NCBI RefSeq assembly: GCF_045679555.1
Contig: NC_092122.1
Location: 8,875,284-8,939,283, forward strand
Direction: 5' to 3'
DNA length: 64,000 bases
From: Salvelinus alpinus
Taxonomy: Eukaryota > Chordata > Actinopteri > Salmoniformes > Salmonidae
The position numbers were made by a program, and so were the translations under genes. Positions 30,800 to 42,635 of this stretch are shown piece after piece. The notes under the pieces are model-generated. The model was not told the DNA's origin, searched no databases, and was given only the letters and a program-made list of their open reading frames with translations. Within the stretch, counting starts at the first letter, position 1. Every line of letters starts with the position of its first letter.

Positions 30800-31595
30800 G
30801 TGTGAGTACGACTCGCTGCACCCCAAGCCAAAGCTGCCAAGGATTCCGAAGCTTCCGAGGACTCCAGAGGTTTCAAAGGATTGGCATGAGAGAGAGAACA
30901 GGAAAGAGACATCTCCCAGTGCTTCACCTGAATCACAAACGCTGAACAAATCTACAAGAGTGGCACACAAGCCCAAACCTTTTATCAAGCCTGCCAGTCC
31001 CAATGGTTACAGCCCAGGTAGTCATGCTTGCCCTAATCCGGCCAGGATATCACCGCAACATGGCAAGCGACCTTTTGGGGCAAAAGTCTCTGCAAGGCAG
31101 CAGGTGTTCTCAGATTGGGAGAGCAGCTTTGTCCCGACTCCAACCCCCCAGACTCGCAGGCGATCAGGGTGTCCTCCAGAGGAAGTGGAAGGTCAACATG
31201 CCAGTCCCCGTTCTAGCTCGGACACCAGGATCATCCGACCCATTCTAAAACGCGTCGATGCTCCACCAAAACCCAAGCGGAACATCAGCTTTCCTTTGAA
31301 TCCGAGGATCGTGCACTACTTCAAGCCCTGTGAATATGAAAATTACGTCATGTTCAACAGGTCTTACACAGATCCAGATGATGCACAGCGTTCTGATCAT
31401 GAAGAGGAAGATGTTCCTGTGAACTGCCAGAACACAAAGGAACAGCCCCCCGTTATGGAAGAGAAGCAGCAAGATATAGGGGAGCTGAAGCCTAGACCAC
31501 GCAGTTTATGTGAAAATCACTTCAAAAGGAAGTGGGAAATGCAGGAGCCTGCTGCCATTTTGATGAAGGAGAGCATTGTTCAGGCAAAGCATTAG
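30774..31595 (+). CDS. C-terminal part of the giant-exon gene, shifted frame
   Basis: A 273-codon frame overlaps the end of the 1625-codon frame and continues with the same kind of composition (KPKLPRIPKLPRTPE, then PARISPQHGKRPFG). It includes a more conserved-looking block, NISFPLNPRIVHYFKP and CEYENYVMFNRSYTD. It ends at TAG 31593-31595, and the exon then reaches a CAG/GTAAGG donor at 31641/31642. The simplest reading is one protein of about 1,890 residues with a single-base frame error near 30780-30799. GTGAGT at 30796 could serve as a donor, but no good nearby acceptor is seen. Confidence 0.65.
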   Translation: MRKESSQSECEYDSLHPKPKLPRIPKLPRTPEVSKDWHERENRKETSPSASPESQTLNKSTRVAHKPKPFIKPASPNGYSPGSHACPNPARISPQHGKRPFGAKVSARQQVFSDWESSFVPTPTPQTRRRSGCPPEEVEGQHASPRSSSDTRIIRPILKRVDAPPKPKRNISFPLNPRIVHYFKPCEYENYVMFNRSYTDPDDAQRSDHEEEDVPVNCQNTKEQPPVMEEKQQDIGELKPRPRSLCENHFKRKWEMQEPAAILMKESIVQAKH

Positions 31596-31641
31596 ACGAA
31601 GTCTCTCCATCGTGATCCTCCAAAATAATTCAGACACTCAG

Positions 31642-32043
31642 GTAAGGACACCAATCACAAGCCACTGGCAAAAGAAAATGGCATGTATTCCCTCAAGTTT
31701 TTGTGTAATATGTATAGCTAGCGTTGGCATGAAAAACGAACACCGAGAATAACACACTACGGGTCAATATTTAGATACATTTGGTTGGATTTCCTGTCAT
31801 TGACAAGTTCTTCTGGTTACAGCAAAAAAAACTGGAGTTGGTTACAACAAGTCAGAGAAGCAGAAGAGGCCAAATGAAATCGAAGGTAAGTCGCAGGCTA
31901 TGCGAGCCTCACATCGTAGGCTACTTTTACAATTGCACCAATGATTTCCCAGTATTTCAAACTGTTGTATATGTATATTTACTTTTAGAAAAATGTCAGA
32001 CCTAGACAGTTCGATGTTGGGTTCTGATTGGAAACATCTAGAT
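31642..32043. other. Intron or 3' flank, no features
   Basis: It begins with a GTAAGG donor. I see no following exon inside the window. Confidence 0.45.
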
Positions 32044-34751
32044 CAGTAGTTCCCAAACTTTTTATCGTCCCTTACCCTTCAAACATTCAACCTCCAGCTG
32101 CGTACCCCCTCTGGCACCAGGGTTAGCACACTCACAAATGTTGTTTTTTGCCATCATTGCCACAAACACAACATACGTTACATTTATTAAACATACGATT
32201 GAGTGTGAGTTTGTCACAACCCGGCTCGTGGGAAGTGACAAAGAGCTCTTAAAGGACTAGGGCACAAATAATAATAATAAATTATTTTGCACTTTATTTA
32301 GCCATCTTTCATATAAACCCTTATCTATTCATCCGAAATTGTGAATAACTCACCACAGGTTAATGAGAAGAGTGTGCTTGAAGGGATGCACATAACTCTG
32401 CAATGTTGGGTTGTATTGGAGACAGTCTCAGTCTTAAATCATTTCCCACAGACAGTCTGTGCCTGTATTTAGTTTTCATGCTAGTGAGGGCCGAGAATCC
32501 ACAATCACATAGGTACGTGGTTGCAAAGGGCAGCAGTGTCTTAAGTGTCTTAACAGCGCAATTTGCCACGGCAAGAAACTCTAAGCGCAGCCCTATCCAG
32601 AAATCGTCCCCACAGTGAGTGTACCCCAACCAGAAGCCATGGATTACAGGCAACATTTGCACTGAGCTAAAGGGTGTAGAGCTGCCGCTTTCAAGAAGCG
32701 GGACTCTAACCTGGAAGCTTATAAGAAATCCCGCTATGCCCTTTGACGAACCATCAAACAGGCAAATCGTCAATACAGGACTAAGATCGAATCGTACTAC
32801 ACCGGCTCCGATGCTCGTCGGATGTGGCAGGGCTTGCAAACTATTACAGACTACAAAGGGAAGCACAGCTGAGAGCAGTTCAGTGACACAAGCCTACCAG
32901 ATGAGCTAAATAACTTCTATGCTCGCTTCGAGGTAAGTAACACTGAAACATGTATGAGAGCATCAGCTGTTCCGGACGACTGTGTGATCACGCTCTCCGC
33001 AGCCGATTTGAGTAAGACATTTAAACAGGTCAACGTTCACAAGGCCGCAGGGCCAGACGGATTACCAGTGCGTGTACTCCGAGCATGCGCTGAGCAACTG
33101 GCAAGTGTCTTCACTGACATTTCAACCTCTTCCTGTCTGTCTGTCATGCCAACATGTTTCAAGCAGACCACCATAGTCCCTGTGCCCAAGACCACTAAGG
33201 TAACCTGCCTAAATGACTACCGACCCGTAGCACTCACGTCGATAGCCATGAAATGCTTTGAAAGGTTGGTCATGGTTCACATCAATACCATTATCCCAGA
33301 AACACTAGACCCACTCCAATTTACATACCGCACCAACAGATCCACAGATGATGCAATCTTTATTGCACTCCACACTACCCTTTCCCACCTGGACAAAAGG
33401 AACACTTATGTGAGAATGCTATTCATTGACTACAGCTCAGCATTCACCACCATAGTGCCCTCAAAGCTCATCACTAAGCTAAGGGCCCTGGGACTAAACA
33501 CCTCCCTCTGCAACTAGATCCAGGACTTCCTGACGGCCGCCCCCAGGTGGTAAGGGTAGTTAACAACACATCTGCCACGCTGATCCTCAACATGGGGGCC
33601 CCTCAGGGGTGTGTGCTCAGTCCCCTCCTGTACTCCCTGTTCACTCATGACTGCATGGCCAGGCACAACTCCAACACCATCAGTAAGTTTACTGATGACA
33701 CAACAGTGGTACGCCTGATCACTGACAACGATGAGACAGCCTATAGGGAGGAGGTCAGAGACCTGACCGTGTGGTGCAAGGACAACAACCTCTCCCTCAA
33801 TGTGATCAAGACAAAGGAGATGAGTGTGGACTACAGGAAAAGGAGGACCGAGCACGCCCCCATTCTCATCGACGGGGATGTAGTGGAGTAGGTTGAGAGC
33901 ATCAAGTTCCTTGGCGTTCACTTCACCAACAAACTAACATGGTCCAAGCACATCAAGACAGTCATAAAGAAGGAACGACAAAACCTATTCCCCCTTGGGA
34001 GACTGAAAAGATTTGGCATGGGTCCTCAGATCCTCAAAAGATTTTACAGCTGCACCATCGAGAGCATCCTGACAGGTTGCATCACTGCCTGGTATGGCAA
34101 CTGCTCAGCCTCCAACCGCAAGGTACTACAGAGGGTAGTGCGTACGGCCCAGCTTCCTGCCATCCAGGACCTCTATATCAGGCAGTGTCAGAGGAAGGAC
34201 CTAAAAATTGTCAACGACTCCAGCTACCCTAGTCGTAGACTGTTCTCTCTGCTACCACACGGTAAGTGTTACCGGAGTGCCAAGTCTAGGTCCAAAAGGC
34301 TCCTAAATAGCTTCTACCCACAAGCCATAAGACTCCTGAACAGCTAATTAAATGGCTGAAAGAGCTGTGTGTTGTTTTTGTTAATGCAGACAGAAAAGAG
34401 CTCCAGCTTCTTAGTCATAGCCTCAATTTTGTCCCGTACATTGAATATAGTTGCGGAGTGTCCCTGTAATCCTAGATTCGAATCATTTCGGATAAGAAAA
34501 AACATCACCCAGATAGGCCAATCGTGTGAGAAACTCGTCATCATGCAAGCGGTCGGACAAGTGAAAATGGTCAGTAAAGACAACTTTAAGCTTGTCTCTC
34601 AATTTAAAAAAGTGTCAATACTTTGCCCCTTGATAACCAGCGCACTTCTGTATGTTATGGGCAGCGACCATGTAACGCTTTTACATCATTGCATAATGCA
34701 GAAAATACACGAGTTCAGGAGCCTTGCTTTAACAAAGTTATCCATTTCAAC
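32044..34751 (-). mobile_element. Broken hAT element (second family)
   Basis: The left end is CAGTAGTTCCCAAACTTTTTA, a hAT-type terminal repeat, after ATCTAGAT. The minus strand encodes a transposase C terminus (ATTYLCDCGFSALTSMKTKY) at about 32400-32560. Further upstream protein parts (LGLQGHSATIFNVRDKIEAM) lie at 34380-34560, beyond the inserted L2 fragment. The right end is not found, because a Tc1 copy takes over at about 34752. A relative of this hAT is at 48150-49876. Confidence 0.7.
32604..34360 (+). pseudogene. L2 LINE fragment with reverse transcriptase
   Basis: Plus-strand reverse transcriptase blocks are clear: [75 protein letters not shown]. The catalytic box has become FTDDT in place of YADDT. 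The C-terminal part IESILTGCITAWYGNC follows. Stops and frameshifts (after NTSLCN, at GDVVE, and at about 33940) break it. Both the endonuclease domain and the usual 3' tail are missing. It lies inside a hAT transposase. Confidence 0.85.
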
Positions 34752-35740
34752 TGTAGTGTCCAATGTATTTTGATGCATTACAACCTGTAATTTAAATAGA
34801 TTTTTATTTGTATTTCATGTAATGGGCATATACAAAATAGTCAAAATTGGTGAAATTAAAAAAATAACTTTTTTTAAAAGAAAAGTGGTGGGTGCATATG
34901 TATTCACGCCTTTGCTATGAAACCCCAAAATAAGATCTGGTGCAATCAATTACCTTCAGAAGTCACATAGTTAGATGGTCTTAGGTGGACTTTATTTAAC
35001 TAAGTGTCACATGATCTGTCACATGATCTCATTGTATGTATACACCTGTTCTGAAAGGCCCCAGATAATGCAACACAACCAAGCAAGTGGCACTATGAAG
35101 ACCAAGGAACTCTCCAAACAGGTCAGGGACAAAGTTGTGGAGAACAGATCAGGGTTGGGTTATAAAAAAGAAAGAAATTTGGAACATCCCACGGAGCACC
35201 ATTTTAAATCCATTATTAAAAAATTTAAAGAATATGGCACCACAACAAACCTGCCAAGAGAGGGCCGCCCACAAGGAGGGCATTAATCAGAGAGGCAACA
35301 AAGAGACCAAAGATCACCCTGAAGGAGATGCAAAGCTCCACAGCGGAGATTGGATTATCTGTCCATAGGACCACTTTAAGCCGTATACTCCATAGAGCTT
35401 GGCTTTACGGAAGAGTGGCCAGAAAAAAGCCATTGCTTAAAGAAAGAAATAAGCTAACACATTTGGTGTTTGCCAAAAGGCATGTGGGAGACTCCCCAAA
35501 CATATGGAAGAAGGTACTCTGGTCAGATGAGACTAAAATTTAGCTATTTGCCAAGGAAAATGCTATGTCTGGCGCAAACCCAACACCTCTTATCATCCCG
35601 AGAACGTCATCCACACAGTGAAGCATGGTGGTGGCAGCAACATGCTGTGGGGATGTTTTTCATTGGCAGGGTATGGGAAACTGGTCAGAATTGAAGGAAT
35701 GATGGATGGTGCTAAATACAGGGAAATTCTTGAGGGAATA
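34752..35740 (+). pseudogene. Tc1 transposon, broken and truncated
   Basis: The left end includes AATGTATTTTGATGCATTAC, then a transposase start MKTKELSKQVRDKVVENRSG (N-terminal helix-turn-helix). Next come SSTAEIGLSVHRTTLSRIL and VLWSDETKI followed directly by a stop, then [19 protein letters not shown]. Several stops and shifts are present. The copy is cut off at about 35740, where BEL/Pao sequence begins. Confidence 0.85.
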
Positions 35741-38050
35741 TACGGTGTAACCGGATCGGGGTCAGCGATGTTTGCAGAGAGATATCCCAAGGGTTTGGAG
35801 TTCAACCTCTATCAGGACGGTCCGCAAGACAGTTTGGTTCCCCAGGACGCCTTGTAAGGCCGTCTTTACAGATTTGATCTCTCGCTCCCATGTTCCTCCA
35901 AAATGAGGAGCTCCTGGAGGGTTAAATTTGAATTAGATTTGTTGGTCCATCAGCTGATCCTGGAGGCTGGGTTCCAAGGCTTGGAAGGCTTCCTCCAACC
36001 TGGCTTCTCCTGCCTTGAAGTTTGTGCCTCTGTCAGCCAGGATCTCATAGGGTTTCCCCCGTCGGGAGATAAACCACCGTAGGGCCATGAGGAAGGCTTC
36101 AGTATCCAAACTCTCCAGTAGGTCCAGGTGGACACACCTAGTTGTCAAACACTTGAATAGAATGCCCCAGTGCTTTTCCACTCGACGACCTAGCTTGATC
36201 GTTAAGGGGCCAAAGCAATCTACTCCTGTTGACCAGAAGGGTGGTTTGTGGAGGCGCAAGCGAGCAGGGGGTAAATCTGCCATTTTGGGCACAGTGGCTC
36301 CGGCCCGCCATCTCTAAACATTCTACGCAGGTGTATTGGTGCTTACGAATGGCTCCTCGTCCTCCAAGTATCCAGTACTTCCGCCTCATCTCCTCATAGA
36401 CCCTCTCTGGCCCTGGGTGGAGAAGCCTATCATCATAACTCTTGATGAGGAGCCTGGTAATATGGTGTCTGGAGTCAAGGATAATTGGGTGGATAGCATC
36501 GGGGTCCAAAACTTCTGCTTGGCGCAGCCTCCCTCCGACTCTGATCACTCCAAGGATTTGATCATATTCTGGGGCGAGAGAGAGAAGACGGCTCTCCTTA
36601 GCAACTTCCCTACCAGCTTTCAGAGCTTTTAGCTCCTCAGGGAAGCTAACTGCTTGTGCGTGCTGGAGGAGTAGTGTCTCTGCTGCGAGGGAGGTGGGTA
36701 TAGAAGCCACCCCATCTGAGGCCATCTGAGGCCACCCCATCTGGTGGCGATCGGATCTGACAGTGTTTGGGATTGTGCTAGGTCAGGGAGAGCTGTTGTT
36801 GGTTCCGTAGAGATGCTGTAGCATTGGGCGGACTTCCTTAACTCATGAGCTTCAGTTGGTTGGTTGCTCGTTCTCTGGTTGGGACAAGAATGGTGGTCCC
36901 AAGCTCCAGCGATGGGGTTGTTTATGCTGTCAACATACCTCCAGTCCTGGACTTCTGTTAGGTCTTGGATTTCCGCAATGCGAGTTCCGACGAACACGTT
37001 ATACCTGCAGGACTCCGACTTGAGCCAGGTCAATACAGTGGTCGAATCACTCCAGTAGATGACACTTTGGATTGGCAAGGTGAGCTCGGCTCGCAAGGTA
37101 GAGGCCAACTGGGCTCCGGAAAGGGCAGCACTGAGTTCCAGCCTAGGCATTGACAACTGCTTCTTGGGTGCGACCCTGGACCTGGCCATGACAAAGGAGA
37201 CATGGGTGTGACCTGCCTTATCCTCCACTCTTAGATAGGAAACCGACCCATAAGCTCGCTCCGAAGCGTCACAGAACACATGCAGTTCCAGGCACGATCC
37301 CAGTTGGTCAGCACAAGGTTGGACATAACATCTTGGCATTTGGACTTCAGAGAGCTCCGATAACTCTGTTTCCTAACAGATCCATCGTTCCACTAGGTCA
37401 GCCGGGTGGATCGGTTCATCCCAGTCCCTCTTGGTCTGCCACAGGTCCTGGACTAAGACTTTGGCCCGGGTTGTGTATGGCAGGATATACCAAAGTGGGT
37501 TGTAATGACTGGCCAGGGACCGATAGATGGTGCGTAGAGTGGGGGTTTCGGTACTCAGGGCTGAGCGGTGCTTGTACCCAAGGGTATCCGGTATGCAGCT
37601 CCATTTCAGTCCTAGAGTGGGCTCTTGTGGCTTAGCGCCAGACTGCGATAGCCATAGTTCACTGCTACTGGACCTGGCTTGTGGCGGGAGGTGCTGGATA
37701 ACCTCCGCTCTGTTACTCGCCCACTGTCGGACCTCAAATCCCCCTTTGGACAGGAGATTCCGTACTTTATCAAGGAGTGCTTTCGCTTCAGCCGTGGATG
37801 GGATGCGCTGTAAGCAGTTATCCACATAGAAGGCATTTTCCACTGAATCCCATACTTCTGGGTCACTGTCTGGGTGCTCCCGTGCGTGTCTCTGCAGAGC
37901 ATATATGGCACAGCAAAGACTGCAGTTGGTGCCAAATGGAAGTACTTGGCATTCATAGATGGCGGGCTCTGCGTCTCGTTCCATATCTAGCCAGCAGAAC
38001 CGGTCTTAATGGTCATGTTGAAGGTGGTCACGGTCACTTTGCAAAGTGAA
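35740..38050 (-). pseudogene. BEL/Pao pol fragment (RT, RNase H, integrase)
   Basis: On the minus strand, from right to left: reverse transcriptase end (YECQVLPFGTNCSLCCAIYA, and the catalytic box as FYVDN in place of YVDD), RNase H (SMPRLELSAALSGAQLAS, YWSDSTTVLTWLKSES), integrase zinc region, and integrase core (STGVDCFGPLTIKLGRRVEK, SLDTEAFLMALRWFISRRGK, LADRGTNF). The integrase C-terminal part [16 protein letters not shown] lies near 35770. At least three frame changes separate these blocks. No LTR is seen at either side, so both ends are truncated. The insertion junction lies in the Tc1 copy on the left. Confidence 0.88.
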
Positions 38051-38086
38051 GAGAAGCATTGATACATTCGCTGTTCTAGATGATGG

Positions 38087-38172
38087 GTCAGAAAGAACAA
38101 TCAGTCTCCCGGCGGCCACCCGTCAGCTTAACCTGGAGGGTGGCCGCCGGGAGAATGATTGTTCTTTCTGAC
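38087..38172. repeat. Near-perfect inverted repeat (hairpin)
   Basis: Two 35-bp arms (GTCAGAAAGAACAATC ... CGGCGGCCACCC and its complement) differ at about one position and are separated by a 16-base loop, GTCAGCTTAACCTGGA. Confidence 0.95.
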
Positions 38173-38189
38173 GAGTTTCAGAAGAAAGG

Positions 38190-38590
38190 TCTTTGTTTCT
38201 ATCCATTTTGAGCCTGTAATCAAACCCACAAATGCTGATGCTCCAGATACTCAACTAGTCTAAAGACGGACAGTTTTATTGCTTCTTTAATCAGCACAAC
38301 AGTTTTCAGCTGTGCTAACATGATTGCAAAATGGTTTTCTAATGATCAATTAGCCTTTTAAAAATGATAATCTTGGATTAGCTAACACAACGTGCCTTTG
38401 GAACACAGGAGTGATGGTTGCTGATAATGGGCCTTTACGCCTCCATAAAATAATCAGCTACAACAGTCATTTACAACATTAACAATGTCTACACTGTTTT
38501 TCTTATCAATTTGATGTTATTTTAATGGAGAAAAAAAGTGCTTTTCTTTCAAAAACAAGAACATTTCTAAGTGACCCCAAACGTTTGAAC
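38190..38590. mobile_element. Tc1-like non-coding end fragment
   Basis: TTTTGAGCCTGTAATCAAAC, CCACAAATGCTGATGCTCCA and, at the right, ACATTTCTAAGTGACCCCAA then ACGTTTGAACG match one end of a common salmonid Tc1-type repeat. It runs into a GT microsatellite. The transposase is not recognisable. Confidence 0.6.
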
Positions 38591-38962
38591 GTGTGTGTGT
38601 GTGTTCACACGTTTTTGCGTATCTTGAATGGGATATGTAAAATGGGTTAACATTGAGCACCTCTGAATCCTAAAAGTTGTGGCATTCAGGTCCAAAAATA
38701 CACTTTCTGACCACTTGCATGTATGGGACGTTTTGTTCAAATCAAAAGGGGTGCAGTCAAAAAGTGATTGCAATCAAATGGAACGACCCATAAAGTAAAG
38801 GGAAAGCTTGGGGAAAATGTTGATGTACTATTTCAGAGTGATCCTGTGTACATTCAATAGACTTTTGAACTGAAAAGTCGCCTTACTGATCCTTCATCTG
38901 CACTTGGATAGCCAGTAGCTGGGGGTCGGCTATTTCTCACCTGCTTGCTTATGCTTGCCTCT
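38591..38962. other. Unclassified sequence before the minisatellite
   Basis: A (GT)n run is at the left. No gene is supported. Confidence 0.4.
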
Positions 38963-39820
38963 TAGGTTCCTCTCAGAATGCAAGTCCCCTTCACGGTAAC
39001 CATCCAACTGACTCTCTGAATGCAAGTCCCTTTCACGGTAACCATCCAACTGACTCTCTGAATGCAAGTCCCCCTCACGGTCACCATCCAGGTTCCTCTC
39101 AGAATGCAAGTCACGGTCACCATCCAGGCTCCTTTCAGAATGCAAGTCCTCGTCACGGTTACCATCCAGGTTCCTCTCAGAATGCAAGTCCCCCTCACGG
39201 TCACCATCCAGGTTCCTCTCAGAATGTAAGTCCCCCTCACGGTCACCATTCAGGTTCCTCTCAGAATGCAAGTCATGGTCACCATCCAGGTTCCTCTCAG
39301 AATGTAAGTCCCCCTCACGGTCATCATTCAGGTTCCTCTCAGAATGCAAGTCATGGTCACCATCCAGGTTCCTCTCAGAATGTAAGTCCCCCTCACGGTC
39401 ACCATCCAGGTTCCTCTCAGAATGCAAGTCATGGTCACCATCCAGGTTCCTCTCAGAATGCAAGTCCCCCTCACAGTCATCATTCAGGTTCCTCTCAGAA
39501 TGCAAGTCATGGTCACCATCCAGGTTCCTCTCAGAATGCAAGTCCCCCTCACGGTCACCATCCAGGTTCCTCTCAGAATGCAAGTCCCCCTCACGGTCAC
39601 CATCCAGGTTCCTCTCAGAATGCAAGTCCCCCTCACGGTCATCATTCAGGTTCCTCTCAGAATGTAAGTCCCCCTCACGGTCACCATTCAGGTTCCTCTC
39701 AGAATGCAAGTCCCCCTCACGGTCATCATTCAGGTTCCTCTCAGAATGTAAGTCCCCCTCACAGTCACCATCCAGGTTCCTCTCAGAATGTAAGTCCCCC
39801 TCACGGTCACCATTCATCCT
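38963..39820. repeat. 42-bp minisatellite with shorter variants
   Basis: About 20 copies of a unit containing GGTTCCTCTCAGAATGCAAG and TCCCCCTCACGGTCACCATC, with 30-bp variants lacking CCCCCTCACGGT-type bases. All lengths are multiples of three. The minus strand has a 305-codon frame (units NLDGDREGDLHSER) beginning MAQLFPPGWRMNGD. The plus strand is partly open too. A coding role is possible but unsupported, because openness follows from the repeat period. Confidence 0.92.
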
Positions 39821-40019
39821 CCAGCCAGGGGGGAAGAGTTGAGCCAACAGCCAGGCACCATGGCTCTCCCGTGGACGAAATGAACGCGTTGGTCAGGAGA
39901 CAGATGTGATTCGTAAGCCAATCAGTCAGCCATGACAGGATACAGTAGTTGATGCAACCTGCAAAGACAATGACATCGTGCCTATGCTGTTTTTTAAAAC
40001 TTGACACTACAGACAGTGC
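39821..40019. other. Flank of the minisatellite
   Basis: No recognisable feature beyond the ATG of the minus-strand repeat frame at 39847. Confidence 0.35.
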
Positions 40020-40760
40020 CTATATTTAGGCTACATTATGCAGTTTACTTTTCTACATGTTTTGAAATTAATAAATGTCTTATTTCTCTCCCAATAATAG
40101 GCTCGGTTATCTGCGGTTGAAACAGTCAGAAGTGTGTATTATATACTATGTACATTGTTACTCTTGACACCTAACATGCTGACCAAACCGCCCGCTTGCG
40201 TGGGTACGCCATCAAGTGCAAGTTGATTTTGTTCACCCAGACCAGATGCGATCAGGACACGCAGGTTGCAATATCAAAACAAACTCTGATTAGATTAATT
40301 TGTGGATGGTCAAAAAGCATTAAATATTTATGGAAATTTAGATAGCTAGCTTGCTTTTGCTAGCTAATTTGTCCTGGTATATAAACATTGGGATGTTACT
40401 TTACCTGAAATGAACAGTTCTTCTACTCTGACAATTAATCCACAGATAAAACGGTAAACCGAATTCGTTTCTCGTCATCTCTCCTTCAGGCTTCTTTTTC
40501 TTTGGACTTTATATGGTGGTTGGCAACCAACTTTTACAGCATTACTACAACCGACCAGAGTGTGGATATAAGTTCATCTTTCAATCACCCAGGTGGGTAT
40601 ATGCTCTTAAAAACCAATGAGGAGATGGGAGAGGCCGGACTTGCAGCGTGTTGAGTGTCGCAAATAGAACCAATTTTCGCGCTCGCTGACGCACAATGAT
40701 TGAATAACATGTATGTTTACATTTATTTTGCAACGCTTGCGCATGCGAAGAAAGCGGTGT
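40020..40760. mobile_element. Unclassified salmonid interspersed repeat
   Basis: CTAACATGCTGACCAAACCG, GACCAGATGCGATCAGGACA, CGCAGGTTGCAATATCAAAA and GATAGCTAGCTTGCTTTTGC are sequences I recall as a widespread salmonid repeat. I cannot give its class or exact borders. Confidence 0.45.
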
Positions 40761-40825
40761 GGTCAGCATGTGATTGGGTGATTGGTGTTTGGTTATTCGT
40801 ATTCCTATAGTATTATTTGCCTGCA

Positions 40826-41512
40826 TTGTTAGGGCATCATCCCAATGATGGTATTGGAAATGGTATTTTGTTTGTTTACAGCCAGAACCAAAGCTAAAGG
40901 GGAGAAACCAGACAAGTTTCTGTTGTCCCATACACAAAACATGTCAATTGTAACAGATGTTTTTTAACACGGGTGATAAATGTATCATAGATGTCTAACA
41001 TCAAATGATATTTGAAAGCCGTTGTCATTTGTTTGATGTAGTTCCTTGCACTGGGTTTATAGTTATCTGTGGCTATAGATGATGTTTGTAGTTAAATTCA
41101 ACTGATGCTGCTAATGTTTCGGGTATTGAGGAATGTATGTAGTTTACAGGTCACTGGTTTTAAACTACGTATTAAATTTGTCAATCCCATGTTTTGTTTT
41201 TAATTTGTCCGTTTTGATGCTGTATTATTTTGTTTTATATATACACCTCTGATGTTAGGGCACCATCATAGTGATGGCGTTGGACATATTTTGTTTGTTT
41301 ACACTTTTTTCCCCCTATTTCTATAGTAAATATTTCTATTGCAGCCAGAACCAAAGCTTAGGGGAAGAAACCAGACATTTTTTAAGAATAAAAAAAAAGA
41401 TATGTTCTTTTTTAACACTGTTGGTAAAGTGGGTAAATGTATCATGGGTATCGACATTAAATGATGTTTGAAAGCCATTATGTCGCTTTGTTTGATGTGA
41501 TTTCTTGCACTG
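40826..41512 (+). repeat. Tandem duplication of about 430 bp, host of the Harbinger
   Basis: Unit 1 (about 40826-41256) and unit 2 (from about 41257) share GCCAGAACCAAAGCT, TAAATGTATCATGG/AG and TTTGATGT...CTTGCACTG. Unit 2 is cut at 41512 by the Harbinger and resumes after the gap at 46071 with GTTTATAGTT, matching unit 1 at about 41058. Confidence 0.75.
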
Positions 41513-42635
41513 GGGCCTGTTGCACAAAACTAGGATAAGGGATTAAGCCAGGATATCTTGGTGATCCTGGCTCAATTGATCCGTAATCCGGTTGCACTAA
41601 AGATGGATAGGGGGCAGGAGGATATGTTATGGTATAAATTACCATGGAGATTTATTCTGTGGAGCTAGCCTGCTCCAGACCAGGCTAAATTCCAGGATCT
41701 ATTTAATCTCATCCCTAATGTCAGTCAGCAGTCACCACAAATGGAAACCAATAGTTATTTCACTGCTCACTATACATTGTTATCACATATAACTAGACCC
41801 ACTGTTATTATTTAAACGTTTGTGATCATTAATTTCAATGATTTTGGATAAAAAATGATTTTTAGATGATGTTGCTATCATTAGATAATTTACAGTTTCC
41901 CATAGACTATAAGGCTATATATAAAATGATAGAATATTAGGGCCACAGAGGGGGAAAAAACACAAGTCATAATATTGTAACCAGTTGTTTTAAAGGAGGA
42001 CAGTTGTTAAAATGACAGATGTGGGGCATTTTGTGAAATTGTACTTCAGTATGGTTTCATAAACAAAGACATGCTGATGTGCCAGAATATTAAGTATCAC
42101 ATTGTCATAAGTATCAAAACTGTAAAAACAATATGTAGCTTTTCTGCAGAAAGTTTATTTAAATTTATGACTTTATCCTTTTTCTTCAGTGTGGCCCTAG
42201 TACTCTGTCATATAAACAAATACACATTCCATATGAATATAAAAACACAATGTGTAACATTATGTTCCTTTATTGAATAAGGACAAAACAAAGCAGGTAA
42301 ACCATCAGCTCCTTTCGAAACTGAAGTCACAGTGACTCTACAAGATGGAAAGCACAGAATCCAAGCATATTATACAAAATGATACATACACATTCAAAGG
42401 TCTGTATATAACACACCCTGCATGTCTGCACACTAAAATAAATGCAGGACAAATCCATACACATCAACTGAACAGACAAATGAATGGATGCAGTAGCCTC
42501 CCTGCAGCCTTGTATTACACACAGTATACCGCACAAACATCATAAGAGGCCAAATTCGTCAAAAAACGAACCCAAAAAAACCCAAATTCCTCTGCCACCG
42601 CAGGACATATTTAACCAAAATTGAAAGCACACATA

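Noticed and set aside
39422..39667. Plus-strand frame MQVMVTIQVPLRM-type repeat protein
   Set aside because: It is an artefact of the 42-bp period, with no non-repeat flanking coding sequence.
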